64,000 nt of DNA from Akanthomyces muscarius (taxonomy: Eukaryota > Ascomycota > Sordariomycetes > Hypocreales > Cordycipitaceae), in NCBI RefSeq assembly GCF_028009165.1, contig NC_079244.1, forward strand, positions 1,674,001-1,738,000, in the 5' to 3' direction. Position 1 is the stretch's first letter, and each line of letters opens with the position of its first letter. A program made the translations under genes and the position numbers. The notes under the pieces were generated by a model that ran no database searches, was not told the DNA's origin, and was given only the letters and a program-made list of their open reading frames with translations. This document shows, in pieces, positions 32,295 to 45,447 of this stretch.

Positions 32295-33446
32295 ATGTTG
32301 AATTTACGTCGGGCCCTTATTGCGGCGGCATTTCTGTTGACCGTCTTCTTCCTCGTGTCCCAGTCGCACCGATCGTCAGCCTCATCAAGCACCTTTGCTA
32401 CTGGACAAGCGGCCACGACTGCGACGGGCTCAAGCGACTCCTTGACTGGCCCTGTCACGCAGCCAGGCAGTCGTGTAGCCGCCCAGAAGCCACTGGTTGA
32501 CATGTCGCACATGTCAACCATTGACAAGCTCTCTTACACCTATCCTTACGATATCGAGAGGAAATTTCCTGCCTACATCTGGCAAACATGGAAGTACACG
32601 CCTGCCGACGGCGAATTCGATTTTCGCGACCAAGAGGCTTCATGGACCGTTTTGCACCCTGGCTTTGTTCACGAAGTCATCACCGACTCGGTTGCTCTTA
32701 GCCTGCTACGCATGCTCTATGCATCGGTTCCCGAAGTCCTTGAGGCGTACGAGGCCCTCCCTTTACCGGTCCTCAAGGCAGACTTCTTCCGCTACCTCAT
32801 CCTCTTTGCCCGTGGCGGCATCTACTCCGACATTGATACCTTTGCTCTCCAGAGCGCTGACGTCTGGATCCCCAAAGCCATATCTCGCGAGAGTGTCGGA
32901 ATGGTGATTGGCATCGAGGCTGATCCGGATCGTGAGGATTGGGCCGATTGGTACAGCCGCCGCATTCAATTTTGCCAGTGGACCATCCAGAGCAAGCCCG
33001 GCCACCCTATTCTGCGCGATACCATTGCGCGCATTACAAATGCTACTCTTGGTCTCAAGGCCAATGGCAAGCTAAGCAGCATGCACGGCAGTGAAGGCGT
33101 TGTCGATTTGACTGGCCCTGCCATTTGGACCGACACCATCATGGACTACTTCAACGACCCTCGCTTCTTTGACATGGCTGCGACCCCTGGCAAGATTGAC
33201 TTCCACAACTTTACTGGCATGGAAGTCAGCAAGCGGGTCGGCGATGTCGTCGTGCTTCCCATTACTGGCTTTTCTCCCGGTGTCCAGCAGATGGGTGCCA
33301 AGGATTATGACGACCCCCAGGCGTTTGTTAAGCATGATTTTGAGGGTAAGCTCCAACCACGTCATCGACAGAATACGGCTAACAACATTGCAGGATCTTG
33401 GAAACCCGAAGAACAGCGACACATTGGCGAGACACAGGACTCATAG
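32295..33446 (+). CDS. GT32 (Och1-like) glycosyltransferase, type II membrane
   Basis: Exons 32295-33345 and 33394-33446 give 367 aa. A short cytosolic end and one hydrophobic segment (residues about 7-24, ALIAAAFLLTVFFLV) followed by a Ser/Thr-rich stem mark a Golgi type II protein. The catalytic domain has PAYIWQTWK, then DFFRYLILFARGGIYSDIDTFAL, containing the DxD sugar-nucleotide motif of family GT32. Members include Och1 alpha-1,6-mannosyltransferase, which initiates outer-chain N-glycan synthesis. Fungi hold several paralogs, so the exact reaction is inferred. The 48-nt intron is a multiple of three and open, so retention is silent for the frame. Confidence 0.85.
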   Translation: MLNLRRALIAAAFLLTVFFLVSQSHRSSASSSTFATGQAATTATGSSDSLTGPVTQPGSRVAAQKPLVDMSHMSTIDKLSYTYPYDIERKFPAYIWQTWKYTPADGEFDFRDQEASWTVLHPGFVHEVITDSVALSLLRMLYASVPEVLEAYEALPLPVLKADFFRYLILFARGGIYSDIDTFALQSADVWIPKAISRESVGMVIGIEADPDREDWADWYSRRIQFCQWTIQSKPGHPILRDTIARITNATLGLKANGKLSSMHGSEGVVDLTGPAIWTDTIMDYFNDPRFFDMAATPGKIDFHNFTGMEVSKRVGDVVVLPITGFSPGVQQMGAKDYDDPQAFVKHDFEGKLQPRHRQNTANNIAGSWKPEEQRHIGETQDS

Positions 33447-34242
33447 CCTGGGTACGTCTCGGCCGTTTGATTCGTTCACTGGTCGCAAAAACTGCATCTC
33501 AAATCTTGCTTATGCGATGTATTTGACACGAGGCGTTATGTTTATTTCCTTTCGACTATTATATAATTCCAATCGCACCACTATACGAATGGGACTGGTT
33601 CCCACAGTTGTTGCGATGTTTGTCTTGTCTCTCCCGATGGAGACATGCGGATCGCTGGGGGTTTTGTTTTGCGTTGCCACTTTGTCATGATGGCCACCTC
33701 TGCTGGAGATTACACAAAAAGAAGAGGAGCTGGACGAGGCGAAATACTGCGCTGCACTCGAGGTGGAAGAGATATGCCGCGTGCTATTATCTTTTTGGGC
33801 TCTTGATTAAAGAGTCTGTTCCATTTTGTAAAATATTGTCATAGAATCGATGCAGGCGTTTGTGCCTTGAGTATTGACGGATGCTTTTTTAGTGTCCAAT
33901 AAAAATATCAACAACCAGACTGACGACAATGTGTGACTGACGACAATGTGTGCAGTGCGTGACTTGATTATCGATCAGCTAAAATCCTTCGACAGCCACA
34001 GCCGGATCGTGCAGCCTTATGCGACAGCCTGCCCTGCCTCGTCGGTCGCTCCATTCAGGCTGCGGCGAGCCGGGACTCGGGTCTCGCTTAGGTATGACGA
34101 ATGCCACAACTCGCTGGCCCCGCTCCAAGCTCGCCTTACAAGCTCAACTCAACTCCTCAGCCTTGCCTCATATCTTGGGAGACTGTCGACCGCAACACAT
34201 GCTGAATCTAAGACTGCAGGCGCCGACGTGTGCACACGCGAC
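33447..34242. other. Intergenic, no gene seen
   Basis: Contains the glycosyltransferase 3' end and the upstream region of the Zn2Cys6 gene. A 14-bp repeat (GACTGACGACAATGTG, twice at 33920-33950) is the only structure noted. Confidence 0.5.
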
Positions 34243-36118
34243 ATGGCAGCATTCATCCTAGAAAATGGCAGACTCTGGAATGACCCTCAAGCAATTGCCT
34301 TGCGACCCAAGAAGAGGTCGCGCAAGTGGGCACCAAAGAAGCGGACAGGCTGTTTAACGTGCAGGTGAGTCGCCCATCTTGTCTACTTTTCCTATCTGGA
34401 AGCAAGGCAATGGCACAAAGTTTTCTCATCTAATTGTGGAGTAACTCAGGCAACGCCGTGTGAAATGCGATGAGGGCAAGCCTTCTTGTCGGCGGTGAGT
34501 ACAGAACCTTTCCAAGGAACCACGAAGTCGCATGAGTTCACAATTTCTCCACAGCTGTGCTATTGCTTCGAGAGAGTGCATTGGCGTTGGCTATGCGGTT
34601 TCAGTACTGCCCGACGCCGCTTATCAAGAATTGAACTCCAGAGTTCTCGTCCCAGAGCGTCGGGTAGGACTGGTGCATCAGCCCGACGTCACAGTCCGTC
34701 CGCCGGGCGTCAAGACCAACGAGCAAGAGGTGATGCAGTTTCACTTTCTCTGCCAGGTCGCCGCATCCAGCATGGCCGGCGTGTTTGACCAAAAGTTTTG
34801 CTCCCGCGACATGCTGCAGGCGACGAGCTTCCATCCGATTGTCTGGCACGCGTCCTGCGCGCTGGCCGCCATGTACCAGCGCGAAGTCCTGCTGGCCGGC
34901 AGCAGCGACGTCAGTGGCCGGGACAAGACGGTGGCCCAGAGGCAGGGTCTGCGCAGCTTCGCATTGGAGCAGTACAACCAGTCGATTGCAGGCGTTCTCG
35001 GCATCATGAAGTCGGCGGAGCTGTCGAGCCTCGACCTGGAGGTGCTGCTGACGACGACGCTGCTGTTCACGGCCATATCTAGTCTGCAGGGGGACATGCC
35101 AGCGGCGATTGTTCACATCATCAACGGGCAACGGATCTTGCAGAGATGGAAGAGGGGCATTGCAGACAGGCAAACGAAGGACACGGGCAGTAAAAGTTGC
35201 TCGTCTATTGGCCTTCTTACACCTAGTTCCGTTGAAGCGGTCATGGGCCGTTTGGTCAGCCAGTCGTCCACTATTCGGCAGAGGCCGTGGTCAGAGGACT
35301 ACTACAGGAGCCTGGAAACCCCAGTGATCTCAGAAGACCCTTTTTGCTCACCAGAGGACGCGTACTATGAGTTTGAGCCTCTGAGCAAGGCGTACTTTGA
35401 GCTCGGGGAGAATAACAAATTCATCATGGACCCGTCGAAAAAGCAGCCAGCATTTCAGGTGCGCAGGGCGTATTTGGCCGCCCTCAGCGAATGGACCATT
35501 AAATTCCACCTCATGCAGCGGCGCAAAGGCATCGTGGACTCGCCAATCAACAAAGAAGCGATCCTCGTCTTGCAAGCCCGGCAGATTGGCATGGAAATCG
35601 AGGTTCAGAGAGACCCCGCCGGGCAAGAAACAACCTGGGACGAGTTCGACCCGCATTTTGCCAGGATCGTTGCCCTGGGCGAGCAGCTGAGAGACAGCCT
35701 GCACCAAGGACCCGGGCGCGTCTTTTCATTCTCGTCGTCCATGATGGACGTCCTCTTTCTGACCGCCATACGGTGTCGTGCGCATGGGGTGCGCCACCGG
35801 GCGCTGGAGCTTCTGCAGCGGCAGAATGCCAGAGAGGGCCTCTGCAACAGCAGGCTTGCCTTTGCCATTGCCGCTGGGTGGACCGAGATTGAGGAGGCAC
35901 CGGGGACAGCCAAGCGGAGCACCGCTGCTGATGAGTTGATCGCAGAGGAGGAGGGCGAGGAATGCGCCTGCGAGGCTGAGCGGTTCGTATGTGGTGAGCA
36001 TCGCGTCACAGTGGTAGGAGGCGAGTTTCTTGTGGATGATGTCGGCACCATGAGGTACTGGACGAAGCAAGCCTTGGACCACGGATTACCGGGAGAGATC
36101 CGACAACTGGCCTGGTGA
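34243..36118 (+). CDS. Zn2Cys6 transcription factor 1
   Basis: Exons 34243-34364, 34450-34494, 34555-36118 give 576 aa. Two introns split the binuclear zinc cluster, which after splicing reads C-x2-C-x6-C-x6-C-x2-C-x6-C (CLTCRQRRVKC then DEGKPSCRRC and AIASREC), preceded by a basic stretch (KKRSRKWAPKKR). The remainder matches the fungal-specific regulator middle region (VMQFHFLCQVAASSMAG, FHPIVWHASCALAAMYQRE). Nuclear regulator, targets unknown. The acyl-CoA ligase gene lies 0.8 kb downstream but co-regulation is not shown. Confidence 0.88.
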
Positions 36119-36912
36119 GCTTTGAGATTGATCTCAAAGAGGAAAATAACAGTATGACAATAAGCGTCATGAAAGTCAAACAATATTAGCATCTTCGCCA
36201 TCCAACAGCATCTATAACCGGACGCAGCCGGGCCTACCTAGCGTCCGTTTTAGCTATTTTGGCAGCGCATTTTCCTGTTACACACAAGTCCTATTTTGTT
36301 TATTATTAGACACCGGGCTTGGGTCGGCTGAAATCTGGAAGAGAATGACACAAGGCTTGCACAGCCACAGCCGGGACGTTTGAGAGAAATTCTTTCATTG
36401 GCGGCATTGTGAAAGAAACATTGACCGATAGATGAATCCACGTGTATACGCAGACTAGACTGTTTGTCGTCTCTGCTTTGTTAAATCTAGATGCCATCAT
36501 CAGCATTGACCATACACCAATCTGTTACCCCAGATTCTTGAACCGGGCGCTAAGCCGGCCGGCCGTCCGATGGCAACCTAGTTCTATCTAGTTAGTGCTC
36601 TGCACTATCTGGCCAGCCAGCTGTTGGCGATTCCACCTCGGCCCCAGCATTTCCATTTCCCGGCCCCGTCTCTGCTAACGAACAAGAATATCGGTAGAGC
36701 GGAATACAGCGGCCCCCGTCACTAACTACCATCTCACTTCATCTTCCCTCTCCAACCCCCACACACGCGTGAGCAGCCCCAGCAAGCTTGCGAGATTTTG
36801 TTCCCGGAAGCTAGGGACTTTTTACTTTTACTTATTCTCCAATTCGCGTCAAGCTCCGGGTCTTTGATTGCCTCTTTTTTTGTTTTAAAAAAAAAACAGT
36901 TCAGACCGCACA
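36119..36912. other. Intergenic, no gene seen
   Basis: Upstream of the acyl-CoA ligase. It ends with a T-rich then A-rich run just before the start codon. Confidence 0.5.
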
Positions 36913-39084
36913 ATGCTGGCCGCCGCTTCGAGGAGAGCGCCGGCGGCAGCAGCCGGTGGTGTCGTGCGGAGAAGTGTCGTCCACGCCGCGGCGCAGCGAC
37001 AGCAGCGACGATGTTTGGCTACTGAAGGATTGAGCATACGCACAGGTCCAAGCGAGGTAAATCTGGCTCCTTTCAACTTTCACATTTCCTTCTTTCCAGC
37101 AAAAGAAGATTCACCTCTCATACCGGGCTATTGCGTGGTCGCTGCGCGGTGCCGCCTCATCCCATCAACGTCACAAGCTTAGCTTCCCCCAACTCATCAC
37201 GATGCCCTCTCACCGCAAGACTCAGCACCACCACCTCTCACAGACACTATTCACCTTGCTCTCGCTGACGCAGCATCCGACAACTAGCCCCCTCTGTATC
37301 AAGGCACTATCCCTGATCACTTCGCCGCCACCGTCTCCCAGCACGGCGACCGCCCCGCCGTCATCGCGCGCTCGCCGCCGTCGCCGTCGTCGCACGAGAC
37401 GGCGCTCAGCTACTACGAGCTGGACCTCCTCTCCAACCGTCTCGCCTCGTCGCTCACCTCCCTCGGCGTCAGCAAGGGCGACCGCGTCGCCGTCTCCCTC
37501 GGCAACGGCGCCGAGTTTGCCGCCCTCACCTACGCCCTCTTCAAGCTCGGCGCCGTGCTCGTGCCGCTGAACCCGAGCTTCAACGCCGCGCAGGTCGCCG
37601 CCGCGCTGCGCCACCTCTCCGTCGAGGTCCTCGTCATCGGCGCCGTCACCGACGCCGCCTACCGCCCGGGCAGGGGCCGCAGCAACGAGGACCTCCTCGC
37701 GCAGCTCGCCGGCGGCGACCTGCAGGGCGGCAAGATTGCCAACCCCGACGTCCCGAGCCTGGCCAAGATGCTCGTCGTCGACAACCGCGTCAGCCACCCG
37801 GGGACAAGGTTCAACCTCGACGCGTGCCGGCGCGTGCTGACGCCGTACCGCAACCTGCTCGAGGGCTCGGACCGGCCTGTCAAGCCGTCGGCGCCGCTGG
37901 ACCCGGCCGACGTCATCAACATCCAGTTCACGTCGGGCACGACGTCGATGCCGAAAGCCGCGCAGCTCACGCACACGGGCATCCTCAACAACGGCATCCT
38001 CATCGCCGACCGCATGGGCCTCGACCCCTCGGACCGCGTCGTCGTGCCGCCGCCGCTCTTCCACTGCTTCGGCTCCGTGCTCGGCTACATGGCGACGGCC
38101 ACGACGGGCGCCGCCATCCTCTTCCCCAGCCCGGCGTTTGACCCCGTCGCGACGCTGCGCATGTGCGTCGACCACGACGCCACGGGGCTCTACGGCGTCA
38201 GCACCATGATCGTCGCCGTCCTCGAGGCGCTCGAGTCCGGGACCGTCGTCCCCCGCCCGCCGCAGCACCTCCGCAAGGGCATCGTCGCCGGCAGCTCTGC
38301 GCCTGAGTCCCTCATGCGCGAGATCTACGACCGCATCGGCCTGCAGGACCTCGTCATCTGCTACGGCATGACCGAGACGAGCCCCGTCAGCTGCATGACG
38401 CGGCCCTCCGACTCGCTCTCGCTGCGCTGCGCCTCGGTTGGCACCCCCATGCCGCACACCGCCGTCAAGATTGTCGACCCGCTCGACCGCTCCCGCGTCG
38501 TCCCCGTCGGCGAGCGCGGCGAGCTCGCCGCCGCCGGCTACCTCGTCATGAAGGGCTACTACGGCGACGCCGAGCGCACGGCCGAGGTGCGCGTGCCCGA
38601 GGACGACGGCAGCGTCTGGCTGTACTCGGGCGACGAGGCGGAGATGGACGCCGAGGGCTACGTCAAGATCACCGGCCGCATCAAGGACCTCATCATCCGC
38701 GGCGGCGAGAACATCCATCCGCTCGAGATTGAAAACTGCCTTTTCCAGCTGCCCGGCGTCAAGGAGGCAAGCGTCGTCGGCCTGCCCGACGACAAGCTCG
38801 GCGAGTGCGTCGCCGCGTTTGTCATCCCCAAGCACGAGTGGACCGTCGACGGTGTCAACACGGCAGCGGCGCAGGCGGCCAAGACGCAGCAAGCCGGTGG
38901 CGGCGGTGCCGGGGAGAACGTGCTGACGAGGGGGGCAGTCAGGAATTGGGTGCGGACCAAGCTGTCGAGCCACCTGGTGCCGAAATACATATTCTGGGTC
39001 GACGAGTACCCCAAGACGGCGAGCGGCAAGATTCAAAAGTTCAAGCTACAAGAACAAGCCAAGACGCTGCTGGAAGGACAGTAG
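36913..39084 (+). CDS. Acyl-CoA ligase (AMP-binding), likely mitochondrial
   Basis: Exons 36913-37056 and 37288-39084 give 646 aa. Activates a carboxylic acid to an acyl-AMP and then a CoA thioester. Motifs: the P-loop FTSGTTSMPK, YGMTETSP, SGDEAEMD, and GRIKDLIIRGGENIHP, with catalytic lysine in SGKIQKFK near the end. The first 38 residues are Arg/Ala-rich (RRCLATEG), like a mitochondrial presequence. No peroxisomal C-terminus. The 231-nt intron is long for this window; it was chosen because joining GPSE to PPLYQGTIPDHF restores the usual family N-terminus in frame, with a GCTGAC branch site 20 nt before the acceptor. Substrate unknown, probably medium-chain. Confidence 0.85.
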
Positions 39085-39642
39085 AAGACGCCCAAGCAGC
39101 GGCTAGGAGAGCAGCAGGGGACGACGATTCTGGGACGTTGAATACCATGTAGTAATAGCATAGGAGTGACTTGGCCATTTCCATACCAACCTTTTTTTTC
39201 CCCCGCATATAGATTTCGATGTCTACTTTGCTGCTATGGTATATACTGGCACATGATAGCCTTGCGGGCGGCAAACTCGTAACATAAAGTGTATAAGAAT
39301 GAATCAAATCTAAACTATTCATAGCTCATACAGTAGAGAGCTGTTCTAGCAGGTATAGTTAGAAGGCAAGTATGTCTTTTCCCCAAAAAGGGGGCCGTTC
39401 GGTAGTACGACGACGTTTGCAGCAGAGGCTAAACGTAGGTATCCCAGGTCAAATAGAAAGATGAGAGAGAGAGAGAAAACAGAAAACAAAAGTTCAAACG
39501 CAATTGCAGCTCAGGCAGCCCGCGGCTGCTCTTGGCCGTGTTGGAGACAACATGTAGTAAAGAGCAATCCCGCACAAAATAGACCCAACTCCAAACACCA
39601 AGATGAAATCGTCTCGCCGCGATTCAACGACGCCGTTTCCGC
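39085..39642. other. Intergenic between convergent genes
   Basis: No gene seen. A GA microsatellite lies near 39463-39474. It contains the 3' ends of the acyl-CoA ligase and ceramide synthase genes. Confidence 0.6.
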
Positions 39643-41317
39643 TTACTCGGGTTGCTTGTCGCAGCCAATGCGGCCCAGAAGCTCCTTGCGGTCGCTGTGT
39701 CCGGGCAGGCTAACGCCAGAGCTGTTAGCCTGTCGCTTGATGCCGGACCGGCGCTCCCAGCTCTTAAAGTCAAGCGCCTCGACGCCAACATCTTCCTCGA
39801 GGGCCTCCTCGTAGATAAACTCTTCCTCCAGCTCCTCCTCCTCCTCTTCGTCCTCTTCGTCATCGCTGCGCGAGTCCTCGGCGCCGTCGCCGCGCAGAAC
39901 TTTCATGGCGACGCGGACAATCATAGTGAACCAGATAATGGTAATGACCTGCAAGGCAAGAAGCGGGGTGAGGAAAGCCCACTTGATAGCGTTGTTGAAG
40001 CAGACACGGCCGGTGCTGTTGTAGTACGGTTCGAGAAGATGGCCTAGACCCTTGGGAGGATCCTGAGGGCCGACGAGATTGGCGTTGCTACCGGTGTAGC
40101 ACCCGTAATTCAAGACTTCAGGAATATGCGCATAGATTGACCAGCAAACCATCATGTAAATGACGTGACGCGCCGCAAACCATGAAACCATAAATAGGCC
40201 AAAGACGTAGTCACATGCATTAGTGAAGCCGCTGTACTTGAGACACTTGGCAGCCTGGAGAAGATTAGGCCAAGTATTCGCACGTGTAGAGTGTGAATGA
40301 ACATACCGGAAGGAATAGATCAACAACGTCCATGATGACCAGAATGAGGTGACCGACACGGGTGTGGTGGTAGCAGTAGCAAGAGGAGATGAGGATGGTT
40401 GTGATGATGTGGTGGCTAAACATTTGCCAGTGATCCTTGCGACGGTCCTCGATGTTGATGACGATGATTTGCTGGAGCCAGAAGGCCCACTGGGCCAAAA
40501 CGTAGCCCTTCATGAGGCCGTCTATCTCTCTGTTGGGCCAGTTGGTCCAAAGCTCACGCATGTTGAGCCAGTAAGGGGACTTGTAGTAGAGGTACTAGAT
40601 GCAACCGGTCAGCAGTGAGTTTGGGCAGTTTTGCAGATCGACTCACAGCACCCATGGTCCAAAAGACACTGTAGTAGACAAAAAGCCAACCCTGCTCGGT
40701 GAATCGAGTCAAGTCCTTGCGCTTGGTGATACCACGAGAGCGGCCCAGCGGCGCAAGCATGTACTCCATGCAGCCAGCGCGGAGGCCAGTGAAGAGGACG
40801 ATGAAGAAGGAGATGAGGTAGGCATCATCGGCGCCAATGGCATAGTTGCCAGACTCGGGGTTGAAATACGAGAGGTGGAAGAATTTGTTGGTATGCGTGC
40901 GGGCCTTGGGGATAAAGGCGTGGGCGAGGAAGAGCAGGGCGAGGAGGTTAGAGGAGAGGCCTAATCGGAGCGAAGCACAGCGGTTAGCGAACTTTATTCT
41001 GTGCATGATTGTTGATGGAGCGATCGCCCATTCGGTCAGCGTATGCGGCAAACGCCAGACGCGCCATTCAGGAGTAGGAGCGGCGCAAAGTATAAATTCG
41101 TACCAATTTGGTTCTCGACAAACCAGCGCGACAGCTGCTTCCAGCTGCCTTCGTCCTTTCGCTTCAGCCTGCGAACGAGGACGGCGCTGGAGCCCGATGT
41201 CTGCATGTAAAGCGGCCCGTTCATATTGGGGACGTTGGAGCCCGTCTTGATTGTCGGATGGGCCGACTTTGCGGTAGCAGGCCGGTCCTCGGCCGTGGTC
41301 GTGGGTGTCTTTTCCAT
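39643..41317 (-). CDS. LAG1: Ceramide synthase (TLC domain)
   Basis: Exons 41317-41104, 40960-40647, 40594-40307, 40254-39643 give 475 aa. Joins a fatty acyl-CoA to a sphingoid base in the endoplasmic reticulum. The TLC domain shows several membrane segments and the Lag1 motif with paired histidines (HWQMFSHHIITTILI), plus GHLILVIMDVVDLFLP. The C-terminus carries a very acidic run (SDDEEDEEEEEELEEEF) typical of fungal Lag1/Lac1. Filamentous ascomycetes usually have two such genes with different chain-length preference; which one this is cannot be told by eye. Confidence 0.92.
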
Positions 41318-44300
41318 TGCAACAGGCGAAGAATGGATTCGGTCGGCCGCGGCGAGGCAATTGGGATTCGAGGTTGACGAGGTCGAGCGGTGTACCTAAC
41401 AAAGTCTGCACAGCGGGTGGTTGAGTTTGGTGGCTACTGGGTGTGGCGGGGTGGTGACTTTTTTTTTCTTCTTCTTCGTTTCGAGGTGCAGCTCCCTAGG
41501 TAAGCGGTAACGGAGTTGGTGCTGGCCGCTCTCGAATGCAGTTATAGGTAGCCTGGTGAGGAGTCAAAGGCAATGTGGCGTGAGCAAGAATTGAAAAGGA
41601 TGTCGTCGAATTGATATCTGTCAGGGTCGAGAAGAACAGGGACGCGGCGAGATTGCTTGCGCAGAGAGTTCAGGAGAAGTGTCTGAGCGCCACTTCAACA
41701 AAAAAAAAAACAGCTGTAGCGGGAGGAGGGGAACGGCGATGCGAGGTGCTGCTTGCAGGGCGACGGCAAACAAAATCGCAGCAAACAGTATTGAGGAAAA
41801 GAGGACAATGGGGTAAATGCAATTGCCTGGCAGAGAATTCTTGTTTACCTCGAAGCCAGCAGGGCGTTTGAACAGAGGTAAATTAAAGGCGAAGAGGAGG
41901 AGATGGAGAAAGACAGATGGCGGGTGGAGGAGGCTAGCGGTGGGGGATTGGTATAGCAGAGCTGCGACTGGATCGATATAGAAGGATGTTCGAGTACCAC
42001 CCACCTTGGTTGGCAGCTGGCAGCTAAATTAATACCTGGCGCCTAGTATTACTGGCGCGTGAAGAGGGCAAAAAGTGACAAGGAACCGTCCTGGCAAGTA
42101 TTTACCAGTAGTTGCGACTTTTGGGAGGTGGGGTTGCAGTGTCTGGCTGTCTGTTGCTGGCCTTTGCCGTTGGCAGTCTCCTATTTCATTATATTTTATT
42201 CATTCTGTCTAGCATCGTTCAGAGGTCCATTTCCCTCCTGAATTGCCTTGCTCGAATGGTTTTAAACAGGCGGCGGCGCCACAATGCATCCATCCACATC
42301 CACTGGAGCAGCTTCTGTTGCAGTCGTGGACCCCTGATGCCCTGGGGCCTGGCACCTGCTTCTTCTGCCTGCGCGCCCGACAGCTGCTCCCCTCTCTTCG
42401 TTTTAGCGCTGCCCTCAGTGGGCTCTGGGCTCTCGGGGCGCTGCTTAGTGCAGGACCGCCATACGGTTCTCGGCGGGCTCGTGGCCTCGACCAAGTTGCA
42501 GATTTACCAACCACAAAGGAGCACAGAGCAAGAGGGAAAAGACGACGACAAAGACGCAATAGGAGCCCCTCTTCCTCCCCCTTTCCCCAGTCATGGCTCT
42601 GCTCAAGCTTTTCATGGCTGGCATGTACATGGACGTCTCCACCATCTGCGCATATCTTCTCTTTTACTCAGTATTCAGTTCCAGCGATCCGCGCCAGTGA
42701 AAGAGAGAGAGAGAGCGGTGAGTCTCCCCCTCGCTGCACATCACACCCAACGAACCAACCACCACCCCACGACAGGTTTCAGCACGCACTTCTTCACCCC
42801 GGCCGTCTTTTTTTCCCTCGCCAGCCGTGCTGATCCAGCGTCGTATTTTCTGCAGCCCATGGACCCATTTAATAGCATCCATTTGCCGGCTTGCCAGCCA
42901 GCCAAGCCCAGATGCGAGATGTCTGTACGAGCTGCACCCCGTCGTCTCCTTCGTGTCCTTTTCTTCATCTCATGATGAGCGAACGACGCCCGTCATTTTA
43001 ACACGACGCCAGGGTGCTTGAGAGAGCTTGGACCAAGTGTTGCAGCGGCTTCTCCTCCACGGAAAGCTCCCCACCAACTTAATCTAGCTGCCGTCTCCTA
43101 ACCTAGGCCAGATTTGCTCCCGCGTTGCACATTTTGCAAGTTTGCATACATCCTCATGCACATTCGCGACAGATCTGACGAGCCATGTCCTCATCAATGA
43201 CAAGAAATCAGGCTCCCACTCTCGGTAAAGCTACCCGTCCGCCGCACTAGGCCCGTTTTGTCCCGCTAGCCGTCTGTCGACAAGAACACCAACACTGCAC
43301 AGCACATCACTGGTACGCACTCATGGCACCACAGAAACGTCAAACGACGAAATAGTTGGAATCCCTCTTCACTGCTGCCTGTATCCCACCAGGTTGTTTG
43401 AGATACCCGACTACTTACGAGGTACAGTTTGGCGCATCCGCTGCTGGCATCTCGTTGCGTTCAGGCATCTCGTCTCCACCACTTCAAGTTAAACCATGGC
43501 CTGTGCATGCTATTACAAGATTGGCTGCATCTCCTGCTCAATTAGAGAAAATGATTGTCACCGCCCATGTAGTCACCGTCTTCTTACCACTGCAGCAACA
43601 AACGAGAAAAGAAATTCGCCTCGTTTCTTTCTTGGTTTTTGTAGACAGTCGTCGTGCATGTCTCAGGCAGCAGAGGCGCATCTCCAGGGCCGCGCTGTAC
43701 TATGCAACAAGGACGCTATCCGATCACATTTGCTGCATGACAGCACGTCTTTGAACCACCATCTCCATGCCATCATTTCGTTGATTTCTTTTCATCACAT
43801 ACGGTTCGTAAACATAGTGCAGCTCCTCCCTTTGCCCTTGACTCTTATACCAGTCAACCAAGTTGGTTTCTACGCTTCCCATTGTTCGAAGATGAAAAAG
43901 AGGGCACGCCGCATACGTCTTGGAATGTTTTTTTTTTTTTTGCCTCGCACAACTCTCACGCAAACGACGTTGGACGTTGTCCATGTGATAGGCCGCTCCT
44001 TTATCAGCTTCCATGAAACGTGGTTTTCGTGAGCCGCTGCCAGCGACTCCACCCTTAAGAGTTGGAGTTCTTCACCATCTCATCTTGCCTGGGTTATCTC
44101 ATTTTGCCAAATTTGCGCTTGTGACAGCTGAGATTTTCCAAGTTGCTTCTCTCAAATGGTGCTATTCTAGAGATTACGCTGTATATAAAAGAACACCAAC
44201 TGGGTTCGGTAGCGAGCAGGAGGTTCCATTCCAACCACTAGTCATGCGCCACAGTAGCACGGGATCTTAGTCCCTCCTCCCAAGGCGCACTTACGTGGAC

Positions 44301-44469
44301 GCCACACCACCCTCCAGCCTTATTCAGCAGGCCGCCCGCCGTAAGGTGGTTGTCACAGCTTCGCCACTACAGGCAAACGCATCCTAGAAACCACATCACA
44401 TCTCTCTTCCCATCCGCGATATCCAACGATAGCCGGAATATTTCTTTTCCCTTTATTCCATCGCCAGCC
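41318..44469. other. Long divergent intergenic region
   Basis: About 3.1 kb between divergently transcribed LAG1 and the BAX-inhibitor-like gene. Open frames up to 287 aa (42.1-43.0 kb) have no domain or codon bias. Pyrimidine tracts and a GA run (42702-42716) suggest promoters and long leaders. An RNA gene cannot be excluded. Confidence 0.45.
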
Positions 44470-45447
44470 ATGAGCTCCACGACCAAGTACCAGCCCGCGC
44501 CGCAGGACGAGCCCGACGACTACACCACCGCGCCGCCCGCCTACGGCTCCTCGTCCACCAACAATGCCACGGCCGAGGCCGCCACCGCGGGCCTCGAGGC
44601 GCAGGGCCTCTTTGCGCATGCGCGCAGCAGCGAGGATAACCTTCCCGATGACTTCAAGGTATGCTAGCTTGCTCTCCCAGATGACAAGAGCGCGCCCCAG
44701 CTAACACATCCACAGTTTGGCGGTTCCGTCGCCGAAGCCACCGTCGATATCCGAAACCAATTCGTCCGCAAGGTCTACACCATTCTCACCGTGCAGCTCC
44801 TCATGACGGCCGGCGTCAGCTCCCTCAGCTTCTTCAGCACCTCCTACAAGTCCTGGATCCAGGCTCACCCAGGCGTCGTCTGGATTTCCGTACGTCCTTG
44901 CCCTCCTCTCCTCTCCTCGCCAGAACCTCCCGCTAACCATCTACCACCAATCCAGCTCATCGGCTCCATGATCTTCCTTGGCCTCACCTACTGGAAGCGC
45001 AAGTCCTATCCGACCAACCTCCTCTTCCTCTCGCTCTTCACCCTCGCCGAGGCCTACACCATCTCCGTCATCGTCTCCTTTTACCGCACCAGCATCGTCC
45101 TCAACGCCGTCGTCCTCACCGGCGGCATCTTCATCGCCCTCACCCTCTTCGCCTGCCAGACGAAGTACGACTTCACCTCCTGGATGCCCTACCTGTTCGG
45201 CGCCCTCTGGGGCCTGCTGCTCTTTGGCTTCATGTCCATGTTCTTCCCCTACGGCTCCACCGGCGAGCTGCTCTACGGCGGCGCCGCAGCCCTCATCTTT
45301 AGCGCCTACGTCCTCGTCGACACCCAGATGGTCCTCCGCAAGCACCACGTCGAGGAGGAGATTGCCGCCGCCATCAGCCTGTACCTTGATATTATCAACC
45401 TGTTCCTCGCCATCCTGCGCATCCTCAACTCGCAGTCTAACAACTAA
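44470..45447 (+). CDS. BXI1: BAX inhibitor-1 family protein (TMBIM/LFG)
   Basis: Exons 44470-44658, 44716-44889, 44956-45447 give 284 aa. A Pro/Ser-rich cytosolic N-terminus of about 65 residues is followed by RNQFVRKVYTILTVQLLMT, the family entry motif, and seven hydrophobic segments. The C-terminus has SAYVLVDTQMVL and YLDIINLFLAILRIL, which contain the acidic residues linked to pH-gated calcium leak. Yeast Bxi1/Ybh3 acts in the ER or vacuole on calcium and stress response. Assignment to family is firm; localisation is inferred. Confidence 0.9.

Noticed and set aside
37222..39036. 604-aa antisense frame opposite the acyl-CoA ligase
   Set aside because: A GC-bias shadow: Arg/Ala/Gly-rich, no domain, fully overlapping a clear gene. 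The same applies to antisense frames at 12479-13365, 14723-15544, 17437-18495, 25749-26525 and 44941-45468.
42112..42975. 287-aa frame in the LAG1 upstream region
   Set aside because: No domain, irregular composition, and overlapping frames of similar length on both strands; looks like leader or promoter DNA.
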